This document shows, piece by piece, positions 27,348 to 39,164 of a stretch of 53,845 nucleotides of DNA (within the stretch, counting starts at the first letter, position 1; each line of letters opens with the position of its first letter). The notes below the pieces were generated by a model. It made no database searches. It had not been told where the DNA came from and saw only the letters and a program-made list of their open reading frames with translations. Source of the stretch: Gammaproteobacteria bacterium. Lineage in GTDB: Bacteria > Pseudomonadota > Gammaproteobacteria > Eutrophobiales > Eutrophobiaceae. The translations under genes were made by a program, and so were the position numbers. The DNA lies in assembly GCA_016179185.1 (NCBI GenBank), contig JACORW010000069.1, positions 1 through 53,845 on the forward strand. Reading direction: 5' to 3'.

Positions 27348-27395
27348 GGGGTCATGTCTCCTCAGGTTGATTGAGCGCCAGTCTGGCGGCCCCAT

Positions 27396-27413
27396 GTGAC
27401 AGGCTTGTTACGG
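27396..27413 (-). promoter_or_regulatory. Pho-box candidate upstream of pstS
   Basis: Read towards pstS: CCGTAAC-AAGC-CTGTCAC. The second half-site matches 6/7 and the first 4/7, with the 4-bp spacing of a Pho box. CAGACT lies 10 bp downstream, resembling the TAGACT found at the same distance in front of pstC. Confidence 0.5.
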
Positions 27414-27440
27414 CGCGATTACCGCTGCGCGACACCGGTA

Positions 27441-28766
27441 TCAGGAAACGCCCGCCGCGGTGTGGCGCGGCTCGGGACGCCGCACGATACGGGCAACGGG
27501 AAAATGACAGATGAATGTGCTGCCCTTGCCCGGTTCGCTCTGGATCTCCAGTGTCGCGTCGTGCCGGGCCAGCGCATGTTTGACGATGGCGAGCCCGAGC
27601 CCGGTGCCGCCGTAGGCACGGGAGCGTCCTTTGTCCACGCGATAGAAGCGCTCGGTCAGCCGCGGGATGTGCTCGGCCGGGATCCCCTCGCCCTGATCGG
27701 TGACCGCCAGATGCGCGCCGCGCTCGTCGCTGAACCAGCGCATGCGGATGCCGCCCCCGGCGGGCGTGTATTGCACGGCATTGAAGACGATATTGGAAAC
27801 GACGCTGTACAGATCGCGCTGGCTGCCGCTGAGGCACAACCCCGGTTCAGCTTCGACGCTGATCCGGTGGCCGGATGCGCCGCTCAGCGTCTGGGCCTCC
27901 CGCTGCACGTTCAGCAGCAGCTCGCCCACCGCGGTCTCTTCGCTGTACGGCTGCTCACCGGCGCTCTCCAGCGTGGACAGCTGCAACAGATCGTCTATCA
28001 GCCGCTGCATGCGCAGCGCCTGGCCGCGCATCTGCCGGATCTTCGGGCCCCAGTCCGGCGGGCAGCCCTGCGGACCGTCCTCGAACGCCTCCAGGTAACC
28101 GGCGATGACGGTCAGGGGCGTGCGCAGTTCATGGGAGGCGTTGGCGATGAAATCGCGCCGCATCCGATTGAGGCGCTGCAGATCGGTGACGTCACGGGCC
28201 ACAAACAGCGTGTCGGCATCGCCGTAATCGGCGACGCGCAGCTCCAGCAGCAAATCCTCGCGCATCGGCGACGGCAGTTCCAGTACGCGCGGGGCGGGGT
28301 GCGCCTCATTCGCGCCCATTACCTCCGCCAGCGATGGATGACGCACCAGATTCGCGATGCGCTGACCGGCGTCGCGGGGAAATTCGATGCCCAGATAGGG
28401 GCGCGCGCGGTCATTGGCCCATTTGATGCGCCCGCTGCGATCGGTAACGATGACGGCGTCCGGCAACGCCGCGGCGGCGTCGCGAAAGCGCGACAGGTAA
28501 TCGGTGAGTTTTGCCTCCCACTCCGCGTGATGGGCGTGGGCGGTTTCGAATTCGCGGCCCAGGTCATTGATAACGCCGGGTACGTCGGGGAGGCTCTCAG
28601 GGGCCCCATGGTGCACGCATTCCGCCACCTTGCGCAGGGACCGCATGTACCAGACACACAGGCCGGCCAGCGCAAACGAGACCAGCATGAACGGGTGCCC
28701 GGTCCAGAGCCCGGGGATCAGAGCGCCCGCCACCACCGCCAGCGCGCGCAGCAGGTCAGCGCGCAT
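27441..28766 (-). CDS. phoR: Phosphate-regulon sensor histidine kinase
   Basis: Membrane sensor kinase of 441 aa. Two N-terminal membrane segments (about 5-22 and 24-41) are followed by a PAS-type domain (LPDAVIVTDRSGRIKWANDRA, about 101-121), the HisKA motif ASHELRTPLTV with phospho-accepting H212, and a C-terminal HATPase domain (GGTGLGLAIVKHAL). Its cognate response regulator PhoB is immediately upstream, separated by a repeat element. The ATG at 28766 is preferred; 39 further upstream nucleotides would be repeat-encoded. Confidence 0.96.
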   Translation of the reverse strand: MRADLLRALAVVAGALIPGLWTGHPFMLVSFALAGLCVWYMRSLRKVAECVHHGAPESLPDVPGVINDLGREFETAHAHHAEWEAKLTDYLSRFRDAAAALPDAVIVTDRSGRIKWANDRARPYLGIEFPRDAGQRIANLVRHPSLAEVMGANEAHPAPRVLELPSPMREDLLLELRVADYGDADTLFVARDVTDLQRLNRMRRDFIANASHELRTPLTVIAGYLEAFEDGPQGCPPDWGPKIRQMRGQALRMQRLIDDLLQLSTLESAGEQPYSEETAVGELLLNVQREAQTLSGASGHRISVEAEPGLCLSGSQRDLYSVVSNIVFNAVQYTPAGGGIRMRWFSDERGAHLAVTDQGEGIPAEHIPRLTERFYRVDKGRSRAYGGTGLGLAIVKHALARHDATLEIQSEPGKGSTFICHFPVARIVRRPEPRHTAAGVS

Positions 28767-28767
28767 G

Positions 28768-28865
28768 GACGACCGCCAGGGATGGCGGAAGTGCGGAAAA
28801 TGCATGGAGCAATTTTCCGCCGCTTGACAGGCCGCCGAAAAACGAGTTTTTCAACGGTCTGTCAA
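28768..28865. repeat. Hairpin element filling the phoB-phoR gap
   Basis: Three consecutive inverted repeats: 28773-28788 (CCGCCA/TGGCGG), 28793-28820 (GCGGAAAAT/ATTTTCCGC) and 28824-28865 (TTGACAG...CTGTCAA around GAAAAAC/TTTTTC). The first part is nearly identical to 53811-53845. It occupies almost all of the 101-bp gap between the phoB stop and the phoR start. Confidence 0.75.
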
Positions 28866-28867
28866 AC

Positions 28868-29605
28868 TCACATTGCCGAAAATCGGTAGCCGACACTGCG
28901 CACGGTCTGAATGAGGCGATCGTAACCGAACGGCTCGAGCGTCTTGCGCAGGCGCCGGATATGCACATCCACCGTGCGTTCCTCCACATACACGTTCTGG
29001 CCCCAGACTTGATCCAGCAATTGCGCCCGGCTGTAGACCCGCTCCGGATGCGTGATGAAAAAGTGTAGCAGGCGGAACTCAGTCGGGCTGACATCCACAG
29101 GATTATGGTCGGCGGTGACCCGGAACGTCTCCGTGTTCAGCTTGAGCCCGGCGAAGGTGACCACGGCGTCAGTGGGCCCGGAGGCGGCGCGCCGCAGCAG
29201 GGCGCGCACCCGGGCCAGCAATTCCCGCGTGGAAAACGGCTTGGTGATGTAGTCGTCGGCGCCGGTGTCCAGCGCACGCACCTTGTCCGCTTCGTCACTG
29301 CGCGCGGTGAGCATGATGACGGGAATATCGCGGGTTTGCGGGTCATTGCGCATGCGGCGCGCGTAATCCATGCCGCTGATGCCCGGCAACATCCAGTCCA
29401 TCAGGATCAAATCCGGCTTCTGGCGCGCTATCAGCGGGCGCGCCTGTTCCACGTCCCCGGCCTCCTCGACCTGAAAGCCTTCCTTGATCAGCGCATAGCC
29501 CAGCATCTCGCGGATTGCGGCCTCGTCCTCGACGATGAGCACGCGTCCCTTCACGGGCGCTGCGACGGCGGAAAAAAACATGGACGCATATTGAATAACG
29601 ACCAT
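28868..29605 (-). CDS. phoB: Phosphate-regulon response regulator
   Basis: OmpR-family two-component regulator. The receiver domain begins RVLIVEDEAAIREMLGYALI and contains the phospho-acceptor aspartate in LILMDWMLPGISG. The C-terminal winged helix shows LTPxE-like DVSPTEFRLLHFFITHPERVYSRAQLLDQVWG. The ATG at 29605 gives 245 aa, but a GTG at 29554 places the aspartate at residue 53 and matches the usual PhoB length (about 229), so it is probably the real start. Neither has a clear ribosome-binding site. It is divergent from the porin. Confidence 0.96.
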   Translation of the reverse strand: MVVIQYASMFFSAVAAPVKGRVLIVEDEAAIREMLGYALIKEGFQVEEAGDVEQARPLIARQKPDLILMDWMLPGISGMDYARRMRNDPQTRDIPVIMLTARSDEADKVRALDTGADDYITKPFSTRELLARVRALLRRAASGPTDAVVTFAGLKLNTETFRVTADHNPVDVSPTEFRLLHFFITHPERVYSRAQLLDQVWGQNVYVEERTVDVHIRRLRKTLEPFGYDRLIQTVRSVGYRFSAM

Positions 29606-29682
29606 ATTACCGTTTCATGACTTTCCAGGTAACCCGTTGCCGCGGGCCGGAACCTGCGCCCGCGGGGGTTGCCGGCAGGGTG

Positions 29683-29700
29683 CTGTCACGGGAATGTCAT
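29683..29700 (+). promoter_or_regulatory. Pho-box candidate between phoB and the porin gene
   Basis: CTGTCAC-GGGA-ATGTCAT: two 7-bp direct repeats, each differing from CTGTCAT at one position, with a 4-bp spacer. It is the best full Pho box in the window. Its orientation points to the porin, whose start is 146 nt downstream. I see no good -10 at the expected 10-bp spacing, so the exact promoter is unclear. Confidence 0.6.
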
Positions 29701-29846
29701 CATTCCTTCAGCACGCGGTCACAGAAGGTTAATTGCCGCGTAACACCCCATCCTTATCGTCGTTCTCTGATTCCCCGCGTCCGGCCCCAGGGCTTCCGGC
29801 CGCGAGCAGACCAACCTAAATCAGTTCAGGAAAAAGGAGAGCGCGG

Positions 29847-31256
29847 ATGATTGGCAAAGAAAAATTTCCCATTCTGTCCCGAGCGGCGGTGCTGGGCGTG
29901 GCGGCAGTGTTAACGGGGCCCGCATTCGCGGCGAACGACGCCATGCTGGACCTGCTGAAACTGCTGAAGGACAAGGGCAGTATCACACAGGAGGAATACG
30001 AGTTGCTGAGCAGCGCGGCCAAAGCGGACGCCGAGCAAATCGAGGGCAATGTCGGTGAAGTCAAGGCCGTGGCCGCAACCCTGCCCAGGGTCGAAGTGCA
30101 GGACAAGATTGTCATCGGTTCCCAGGACGGAGACTTCAAGTGGCAGCCCATTGGCCGTGTGATGGCTGACTACATCTGGACCGACGAAGACGAGACAGAA
30201 CTGGAGAGCGGCGGCGAACTCAGGCGCGCGCGACTGGGCATGGAAGCTACCTTGTGGAAGCGCTGGGTTGGCAAGCTCGAGGTGGACTTCGGCGAGGATG
30301 AAGTCGACATCAAGGATGCCTTTGTCGGGTACGAAAGCGGCTGGAGTGGCGGCAAATGGTGGGTGAAGGCCGGCCAACAGCATGTGCCGTTCGGTTTCTC
30401 CACGCTGTCCAGTTCCAAGTACATGACCTTCCTGAACCGGCCCATTTACGCGGACAATGAGATACAACCCGCGCGCCAGGTGGGCGTGGCGGCATTCATC
30501 AATGGCGCGCGCTGGACGGCCCATGCCGGTGTGTTTACCAGCAATCTGGATGAACCCGAGGACTGCGTATTCGGGGAGGAGAACGGCGGCGAAGGGGAAT
30601 GTGATCAGGAGTTTGCATTCGGCGCGCGCGTCACCGGCGTGCCGTTCATGGTTGATCCCGCCAGGCTGCTGCAACTGGGCGCCGGGGTCCTGTACAAGAA
30701 CCCCAATGGTACGACCATCGACATCGATCAGCGCGACGCGATCATCCACATCATCGACAGCAAGAACCTGAATGCGGACTTCAAGGGCCTGGCCGACGAC
30801 GCCTTTGCGTTCAACCTCGAGGCAGTGGGCGTCTATGGACCGGCGCATTTCAAGGCCGAGTACGCGAACATGAACGTGAGCCGAAACGTATCGGTACTGG
30901 ATAATGTGACCCTGCAGGCCTGGTCGGCGGATGTGGGTTTCTTCCTGACCGGGGAGTCAAAGAATCTCGACATTGCCAAGGCCCAGTACGGCGGGATCAA
31001 GCCCAAGAGTATCGTCGGCAAGGGCGGGATCGGGGCGTGGGAGATCGCGCTGCGGTACGAACAGGCGGATTACACCGACGACGACATTCTCGGCGGCGAA
31101 ACGGATCTCCTCACCGCAGGACTGAACTGGTACGTCAATAACACGATGCGCTTCATGGCCAACTATGTCACGACGCTCGATTACGACGAGCCCGGCGGCA
31201 GCGACGACAACGACGAACCAAACGCGTTCATGGTGCGCAGCCAGATCTACTGGTAA
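29847..31256 (+). CDS. Phosphate-selective porin, OprP/OprO family
   Basis: Outer-membrane beta-barrel of 469 aa. A signal peptide (about 1-28) is followed by a short helical region (AMLDLLKLLKDKGSITQEEYELL) typical of this family. The barrel includes GELRRARLGMEATLWKRWVGKLEVDFGE and ends in the aromatic C-terminus VRSQIYW expected for outer-membrane insertion. The anionic selectivity is inferred from family and from the neighbouring Pho regulon. The start ATG has AAGGAGAG 7 nt upstream. A Pho box lies in the divergent promoter region. Confidence 0.9.
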   Translation: MIGKEKFPILSRAAVLGVAAVLTGPAFAANDAMLDLLKLLKDKGSITQEEYELLSSAAKADAEQIEGNVGEVKAVAATLPRVEVQDKIVIGSQDGDFKWQPIGRVMADYIWTDEDETELESGGELRRARLGMEATLWKRWVGKLEVDFGEDEVDIKDAFVGYESGWSGGKWWVKAGQQHVPFGFSTLSSSKYMTFLNRPIYADNEIQPARQVGVAAFINGARWTAHAGVFTSNLDEPEDCVFGEENGGEGECDQEFAFGARVTGVPFMVDPARLLQLGAGVLYKNPNGTTIDIDQRDAIIHIIDSKNLNADFKGLADDAFAFNLEAVGVYGPAHFKAEYANMNVSRNVSVLDNVTLQAWSADVGFFLTGESKNLDIAKAQYGGIKPKSIVGKGGIGAWEIALRYEQADYTDDDILGGETDLLTAGLNWYVNNTMRFMANYVTTLDYDEPGGSDDNDEPNAFMVRSQIYW

Positions 31257-31264
31257 AGAAAAAG

Positions 31265-31342
31265 CAGCCACAAGTTACAAGCAACAAGGTTGGCTCCGTG
31301 CAATATTTCCCTTGTAGCTTATGGCTTATTGCTTGTAGCTGC
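31265..31342. repeat. 7-bp periodic inverted array after the porin gene
   Basis: The left arm (31265-31289) repeats units of the form CACAAGT, TACAAGC, AACAAGG. The right arm (31309-31342) repeats CTTGTAG, CTTATGG, CTTATTG, CTTGTAG. The arms are reverse complements apart from one extra unit, with a 19-bp spacer. It starts 8 nt after the porin stop codon. Confidence 0.75.
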
Positions 31343-31518
31343 CTTCAGTCACAACCCCGCCCCGTGAGCAGCCCTCTCCCCCATCTCCCGGCGCGGGGAA
31401 TTTCCTTTCCCCCTTCTGAGGTATGTTCCGGCCCGGCGTCGAATTGCGTAGCATTCGCGCCGTGGCTCATGGCCACGTGGAATGATAAGGAATACAACAA
31501 CCGATCAAGGAGGCAAGT

Positions 31519-34603
<3,085 letters not shown>

Positions 34604-34670
34604 ATTTGCGCGGCGGGCGCGTGCCATTGGGGCGGTTCAGTGCAGCGCCCGCTCCTGCTATTCTTGCAAT

Positions 34671-35201
34671 ATGGCCCGCCTGAATCCCGGCTTACTGGTG
34701 CCCGTGCTGGTCGGCATAGCCGCTGCCGGTTGCGGGCTGCATTTGCGCGGCAGCAGTACCGAGGCAGAACAGCTCCAAAACAAGAGCATTCACCTCGATC
34801 AGGACAAGGCTCCCAACGTAGCCCTGGAACTGCGCGAGATACTGACCGCGTCGGAGGTGCGCCTGGCCGGAAAGATCAAGGAAGCGGACTACGTTATTCG
34901 TGTGGCCGGAGAAAAGATCACGCGCGACGTGCTCAGCGTGTCCCCGCAGACCGGCAAGGTGGAGGAATTTCAGCTCACGTATCTGGTCCGCCTCACCGTG
35001 CTGCGCCCGGGCGCGAAGGCTTTGCTGGAAAATGTCCCGATTACCCTGCAACGCGATTTCACCTTCGATCAGGACGCCGTGCTGGGAAATTTCAGCGAGG
35101 AGGAAACCCTGCGCGACGAGATGGCACGGGAGGCCGCCGAACAGGTCCTGCGGCGCAGTTCCGCCGCCATCAGCCGGGATAAACAGACAGCCGCCCGATA
35201 A
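34671..35201 (+). CDS. lptE: LPS-assembly lipoprotein LptE
   Basis: Outer-membrane lipoprotein that plugs LptD and helps insert lipopolysaccharide. The 176-aa precursor has a signal with the lipobox ending at C21 (IAAAGCGLHLRG), then the family pattern SEVRLAGKIKEADYVIRV and QLTYLVRLTVLR, with an RDFTFDQDAVLGNFSEEETLRDEM segment. Sequence conservation in this family is low; the position between leuS and holA is the strongest support. Confidence 0.93.
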   Translation: MARLNPGLLVPVLVGIAAAGCGLHLRGSSTEAEQLQNKSIHLDQDKAPNVALELREILTASEVRLAGKIKEADYVIRVAGEKITRDVLSVSPQTGKVEEFQLTYLVRLTVLRPGAKALLENVPITLQRDFTFDQDAVLGNFSEEETLRDEMAREAAEQVLRRSSAAISRDKQTAAR

Positions 35202-35249
35202 CCCGCGTGCAACGCCACCACGCATCTCCCTGTTTGATTTCCGATCCTC

Positions 35250-36293
35250 ATGCGACGGAAGGTTGATCAGCTGCACGCGCAGTTGAAGCGGGGACCGCTG
35301 GCGCCGCTTTATCTGATACACGGCGACGAACCGTTGCAGTTGCTGGAGGCCGCCGATGCCGTCCGGCACAGGGCCCGCGCCGACGGACACGCCGACCGGC
35401 AGGTGCTGGAAGTGCAGCGCGAGTTCGACTGGCGCGAGCTCGCCCACGCCGGCGCGAGTCTGTCGCTGTTTTCGGAACGGCGCATCATCGAACTGCGGCT
35501 CGGCGGGTACGCGCCCGGGAAAGAGGGGGGCCAGGCGTTAACGGACTACTGCGCGCGCAGGGACGCCTCGACCGTGCTGCTGATCACCGCCGATCGGCAG
35601 GACGGCAGGGCGCAGCAGGCGCGCTGGTTCAAGGCGCTGGACAAGTTCGGCATCATCGTACAGGTGCGGCCCGTGGATCCGGCGCAGTTGCCGGACTGGA
35701 TCGCGCGCCGCATGGAACGCCACGGCAAAAGACTGGAAGCGGACGCGGCCGAATTGATCGCCCAGCGCGTGGAGGGAAATCTGCTGGCCGCCTGCCAGGA
35801 GGTGGACAAGCTGGCCCTGCTGGTGGATGCAGCGGCAATCACCCTTGCCGACGTGGCCCGCGCCGTCACCGACAGCGCGCGCTATGAAGTGTTTGACATG
35901 CTGGACGCCGGTTTTGCCGGCCACGCCACGCGCGTAAAGGCGATGCTGCGCGGCTTGCGGCAGGAAGGTGCCGAGCCCCACGCCGTGTTCGGTGCGTGCA
36001 TGTATCAACTGCGCCGCCTGTGCGCCATGGCCGCCGCGACGGGCACCGGCACGCCGGTGGAGAACGTGCTCGCGGACTTCCATGTCTGGAATGAACACGC
36101 CCCCGCGGTACGCACTGCGCTGAAGCGCATCTCCGCCTCCAGGGCGGCCCGGTTTTTGCGCGAGGCCGCGCACGTTGACCGGGCGCTGAAAGGTGCCATC
36201 CGGCTGGATCCCTGGCTGTCGCTGGAAGCGCTTTTGTTGAGGATCGCGGGCGCCGGGATAGAATCGCCCCTGGCACTGATGCGATCGCACTGA
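35250..36293 (+). CDS. holA: DNA polymerase III delta subunit
   Basis: Clamp-loader subunit that opens the sliding clamp, 347 aa. The N-terminus PLYLIHGDEPLQLLEAADAVR and the middle segments FSERRIIELRLGG and AELIAQRVEGNLLAACQEVDKLALL are family hallmarks. It begins 48 nt after lptE and is followed immediately by proA. Confidence 0.95.
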   Translation: MRRKVDQLHAQLKRGPLAPLYLIHGDEPLQLLEAADAVRHRARADGHADRQVLEVQREFDWRELAHAGASLSLFSERRIIELRLGGYAPGKEGGQALTDYCARRDASTVLLITADRQDGRAQQARWFKALDKFGIIVQVRPVDPAQLPDWIARRMERHGKRLEADAAELIAQRVEGNLLAACQEVDKLALLVDAAAITLADVARAVTDSARYEVFDMLDAGFAGHATRVKAMLRGLRQEGAEPHAVFGACMYQLRRLCAMAAATGTGTPVENVLADFHVWNEHAPAVRTALKRISASRAARFLREAAHVDRALKGAIRLDPWLSLEALLLRIAGAGIESPLALMRSH

Positions 36294-36296
36294 ATC

Positions 36297-37571
36297 ATGG
36301 GCACACAAATGCAACCGGACATCCAGAGCCTGGTGCTGGAACTCGGCCGGCGCGCCCGTGCCGCGTCCCGGATTATGGCCACGGCCGAAACCTGCGCCAA
36401 AGATCGGGCGCTGGAGGAGATCGCGCTGCGGCTGGTGGCTGAACGGGAGACGCTGCTGTCCGCCAACGCCCGTGATCTGGCTTCCGGCAGGGAGACAGGG
36501 CTGGAAGCAGCGCTGATGGATCGGCTGGAACTGAATGACGGCCGTATCGGGGAAATGGCCGCCGGTCTGCGGCAGGTCGCGACGTTGGGAGACCCGATTG
36601 GCGAGATCACGGATCTGCGCTTCCGCCCCACCGGTATCCAGGTGGGACGGATGCGCGTGCCTCTGGGCGTGATCGGGATCATCTATGAATCCCGCCCCAA
36701 CGTCACCGCCGATGCCGCCGCGCTGTGCCTGAAATCGGGCAATGCCGCGATCCTGCGCGGCGGTTCCGAGGCTTTGCATTCCAATCGCGCGATTGCCGCC
36801 TGCATCCGCGCCGGTCTTGCGGCGGCAAAATTGCCGGAATACGCAGTCCAGATCATCGACACGGCCGATCGCGGCGCGGTGGGCGCGTTACTGGCGCTGC
36901 GGGACTTCGTGGACGTGATTGTGCCGCGTGGGGGGAAGGGGCTTATCGAGCGCGTCAGCCGCGAGGCGCGCATGCCGGTGATCAAGCATCTGGACGGAAT
37001 ATGTCACGTGTACATAGACGACCGCGCCGATCCGGACAAGGCAGTGGCCGTGGCGTTCAACGCCAAGACCCAGCGCTACGGCACCTGCAACACGATGGAG
37101 TGCCTGCTTGTGGCCCGCGACGTGGCGGTTCCGGTGCTGCAACGTCTGGTGCCGATGTACCTCGACAAAGGCGTCGAGATCCGCGGCTGCGAGGAGTCGC
37201 GGGCGATGTTTGCGGGCATCAAGGCGGCCAGTGAGCAGGATTACCGGACCGAGTATCTGGCGCCGATCCTGTCGCTGCGAATCGTCGCCGGACTGGACGA
37301 GGCCATGGAGCACATCGAGACTTACGGTTCGCATCATACCGACAGCATTGTCACCGAGGATCTGCCGCGCGCGCGCCGGTTCCTGCGCGAAGTGGATTCA
37401 AGTTCGGTGATGGTGAATGCCTCCACGCGTTTCGCCGACGGGTTCGAATACGGCCTCGGTGCCGAGGTGGGGATCAGCACCGACAAGTTCCATGCCCGCG
37501 GCCCGGTGGGGCTGGAGGGGCTTACCAGCCAGAAGTGGGTGGTGATCGGGGATGGGCACGTAAGACAGTGA
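36297..37571 (+). CDS. proA: Gamma-glutamyl phosphate reductase
   Basis: NADPH-dependent reduction of gamma-glutamyl phosphate in proline synthesis, 424 aa. It is an aldehyde-dehydrogenase-fold enzyme with the catalytic cysteine in [14 protein letters not shown]. Also diagnostic are [27 protein letters not shown] and [19 protein letters not shown]. An ATG at 36309 is an equally likely start. proB is not in the window. A heptamer repeat array begins just after the stop. Confidence 0.97.
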   Translation: MGTQMQPDIQSLVLELGRRARAASRIMATAETCAKDRALEEIALRLVAERETLLSANARDLASGRETGLEAALMDRLELNDGRIGEMAAGLRQVATLGDPIGEITDLRFRPTGIQVGRMRVPLGVIGIIYESRPNVTADAAALCLKSGNAAILRGGSEALHSNRAIAACIRAGLAAAKLPEYAVQIIDTADRGAVGALLALRDFVDVIVPRGGKGLIERVSREARMPVIKHLDGICHVYIDDRADPDKAVAVAFNAKTQRYGTCNTMECLLVARDVAVPVLQRLVPMYLDKGVEIRGCEESRAMFAGIKAASEQDYRTEYLAPILSLRIVAGLDEAMEHIETYGSHHTDSIVTEDLPRARRFLREVDSSSVMVNASTRFADGFEYGLGAEVGISTDKFHARGPVGLEGLTSQKWVVIGDGHVRQ

Positions 37572-37573
37572 AA

Positions 37574-37685
37574 GACAGCTACAAGCCACAAGCAACAAGC
37601 TACAAGGTGAGGCACATTTCAATTTACGACCATGTTGCGATCCAGGGTTTACTTGTTGCTTGTAGCTTGTCGCTTGTAGCTTGTC
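37574..37685. repeat. 7-bp periodic inverted array between proA and nadD
   Basis: Left arm 37574-37607 consists of units ACAAGCC, ACAAGCA, ACAAGCT, ACAAGG. Right arm 37650-37685 consists of ACTTGTT, GCTTGTA, GCTTGTC, GCTTGTA, GCTTGTC. The right arm ends 4 nt before the nadD start codon, leaving no space for a Shine-Dalgarno sequence. Confidence 0.8.
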
Positions 37686-37689
37686 GGAT

Positions 37690-38337
37690 ATGACTCGGGT
37701 TATAGGCCTTCTCGGCGGCACCTTCGATCCCATCCACCATGGTCATCTCCGGCTCGCAATGGAATGCGCCGCGGCCGCAGGTTGTACCGAGACGCGGCTG
37801 ATCCCCGCGTACCTGCCGCCGCACCGGCCGCCGCCGGTGGCGACGCCGGGGCAACGGCTGCGCATGGTTGAGCTCGCGGTCCGCGGCGAGGCCGGCCTGC
37901 GTGTCGACGCGGTTGAGGTGCGGCGGAACGGCACCTCCTATTCCGTGGATACGCTCGCAGGACTGCGCGGCAGCGCCGGTTCGGATCCCCTGTGTCTGAT
38001 AATCGGACACGACGCCTTCCTGGAATTGCATACCTGGCGCGCCTGGGACCGATTGCTGGATTATGCCCACCTCGTCGTTGCATCGCGTCCGGGCGCGGAA
38101 TCGGATGAAATGGTCCCGGCGCTGCGCGAACTCGAGCGGCGTCATGGCGCCGCCGATGCCGCTGCCCTGCGCGCCGGCCCGGCCGGCTGCGTCCTGCGGG
38201 TTACCATTCCGGCGCTCGATATCTCCTCCTCGCGCATCCGGCGGATGATCGGCGCCGGACGGAGCGTGCGCTACCTCGTACCCGACGCGGTCATGCAGTT
38301 CATCCACGAGGAAGCCCTTTACCGGACATCCCGATGA
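37690..38337 (+). CDS. nadD: Nicotinate-nucleotide adenylyltransferase
   Basis: Converts NaMN to NaAD in NAD synthesis, 215 aa. The nucleotidyltransferase signature GGTFDPIHHGHLRLA carries the HxGH motif and the C-terminal ISSxxIR motif appears as DISSSRIRRMI. The ATG at 37690 is chosen over a TTG at 37681, which lies inside the repeat arm. No ribosome-binding site is apparent. It overlaps rsfS by 4 nt. Confidence 0.96.
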   Translation: MTRVIGLLGGTFDPIHHGHLRLAMECAAAAGCTETRLIPAYLPPHRPPPVATPGQRLRMVELAVRGEAGLRVDAVEVRRNGTSYSVDTLAGLRGSAGSDPLCLIIGHDAFLELHTWRAWDRLLDYAHLVVASRPGAESDEMVPALRELERRHGAADAAALRAGPAGCVLRVTIPALDISSSRIRRMIGAGRSVRYLVPDAVMQFIHEEALYRTSR

Positions 38338-38684
38338 GACCCGCCACCGTTGCCAGGAAAATCGCCGCCGCGCTCGATGACATGAAGGCGCTGGACGTGC
38401 GCGTCATTGACGTGCGCAAGAACACCACCATCGCCGACATGATCATCATCGCCAGCGGCCGCTCCGACCGGCATCTGCGCTCGCTGGCGGATGCCGCCGC
38501 CGACACCGGGCGCCGCTGCCGGCTGCGCGTTCTGGGCACCGAGGGTGAGCACACCGGCGAGTGGGTGCTCGTGGACCTGGGCGACATCATCGTGCATCTG
38601 ATGCACCCGGCCACGCGCGCCTATTACCAGCTGGAGAAACTGTGGAGTGACGGCGGGCAGGGTCGCGCCGCCGCCAGGAAGTAG
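38334..38684 (+). CDS. rsfS: Ribosomal silencing factor RsfS
   Basis: A 116-aa Iojap/RsfS protein that binds L14 on the 50S subunit and blocks subunit joining in stationary phase. Typical features are IADMIIIASGRSDRHLRSLAD and the C-terminal EWVLVDLGDIIVHLMHPATRAYYQLEKLW. It overlaps nadD (ATGA) and precedes rlmH by 3 nt; the nadD-rsfS-rlmH order is conserved in proteobacteria. Confidence 0.97.
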   Translation: MRPATVARKIAAALDDMKALDVRVIDVRKNTTIADMIIIASGRSDRHLRSLADAAADTGRRCRLRVLGTEGEHTGEWVLVDLGDIIVHLMHPATRAYYQLEKLWSDGGQGRAAARK

Positions 38685-38687
38685 GCA

Positions 38688-39164
38688 GTGCCGTTGCAAC
38701 TGACCGTGGTGGCCGTCGGGCGGCGCGGCCCACGCTGGCTTCAGGATGCCTGCGCTGAGTATGCGCGCCGTCTGCCCGCGGAGATCGGATTGCGCCAGGT
38801 GCAGCTCGCGCCGGCACGGCGCAGCAAGCTTGAACCCGGGGAACAGGTGCGCCGCGCGGAAGCGAAGCAGTTCCGCGCCGCACTGCGCGCCGGGCAGCAG
38901 GTGATCGTGCTCGATGAGACCGGCAAGGCGCTGACCACACGCCAACTGGCGTCGCAGCTGCGCCGTTGGATCGATGCCGGAGACAGCGTGGCGCTGATCA
39001 TCGGCGGCGCCGACGGGCTCGACCCGGCGCTGCGCAGGGAGGCAATGGCATGTTGGTCACTCTCGGCGCTGACGCTGCCTCACGGCCTGGTGCGATTGCT
39101 GGCGCTCGAACAGATCTACCGCGCCTGGAGCATACTCAACCGTCACCCCTATCACCGTGATTGA
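38688..39164 (+). CDS. rlmH: 23S rRNA pseudouridine-1915 N3-methyltransferase
   Basis: SPOUT-class methyltransferase acting on helix 69 of 23S rRNA, 158 aa. The SAM-binding knot FIIGGADG-type motif is present as [14 protein letters not shown], and the C-terminus [22 protein letters not shown] is near-invariant in the family. It uses a GTG start and overlaps maf by 8 nt. Confidence 0.97.
   Translation: MPLQLTVVAVGRRGPRWLQDACAEYARRLPAEIGLRQVQLAPARRSKLEPGEQVRRAEAKQFRAALRAGQQVIVLDETGKALTTRQLASQLRRWIDAGDSVALIIGGADGLDPALRREAMACWSLSALTLPHGLVRLLALEQIYRAWSILNRHPYHRD

Noticed and set aside
29606-29682. A second Pho box reading towards phoB
   Set aside because: The best candidate (around AAGTCAT before phoB) lacks a convincing partner half-site at the right spacing.
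37574-37685. Heptamer arrays as a CRISPR
   Set aside because: Repeat units are only 7 bp with no spacers, and the arms are inverted relative to each other; no cas genes are present.
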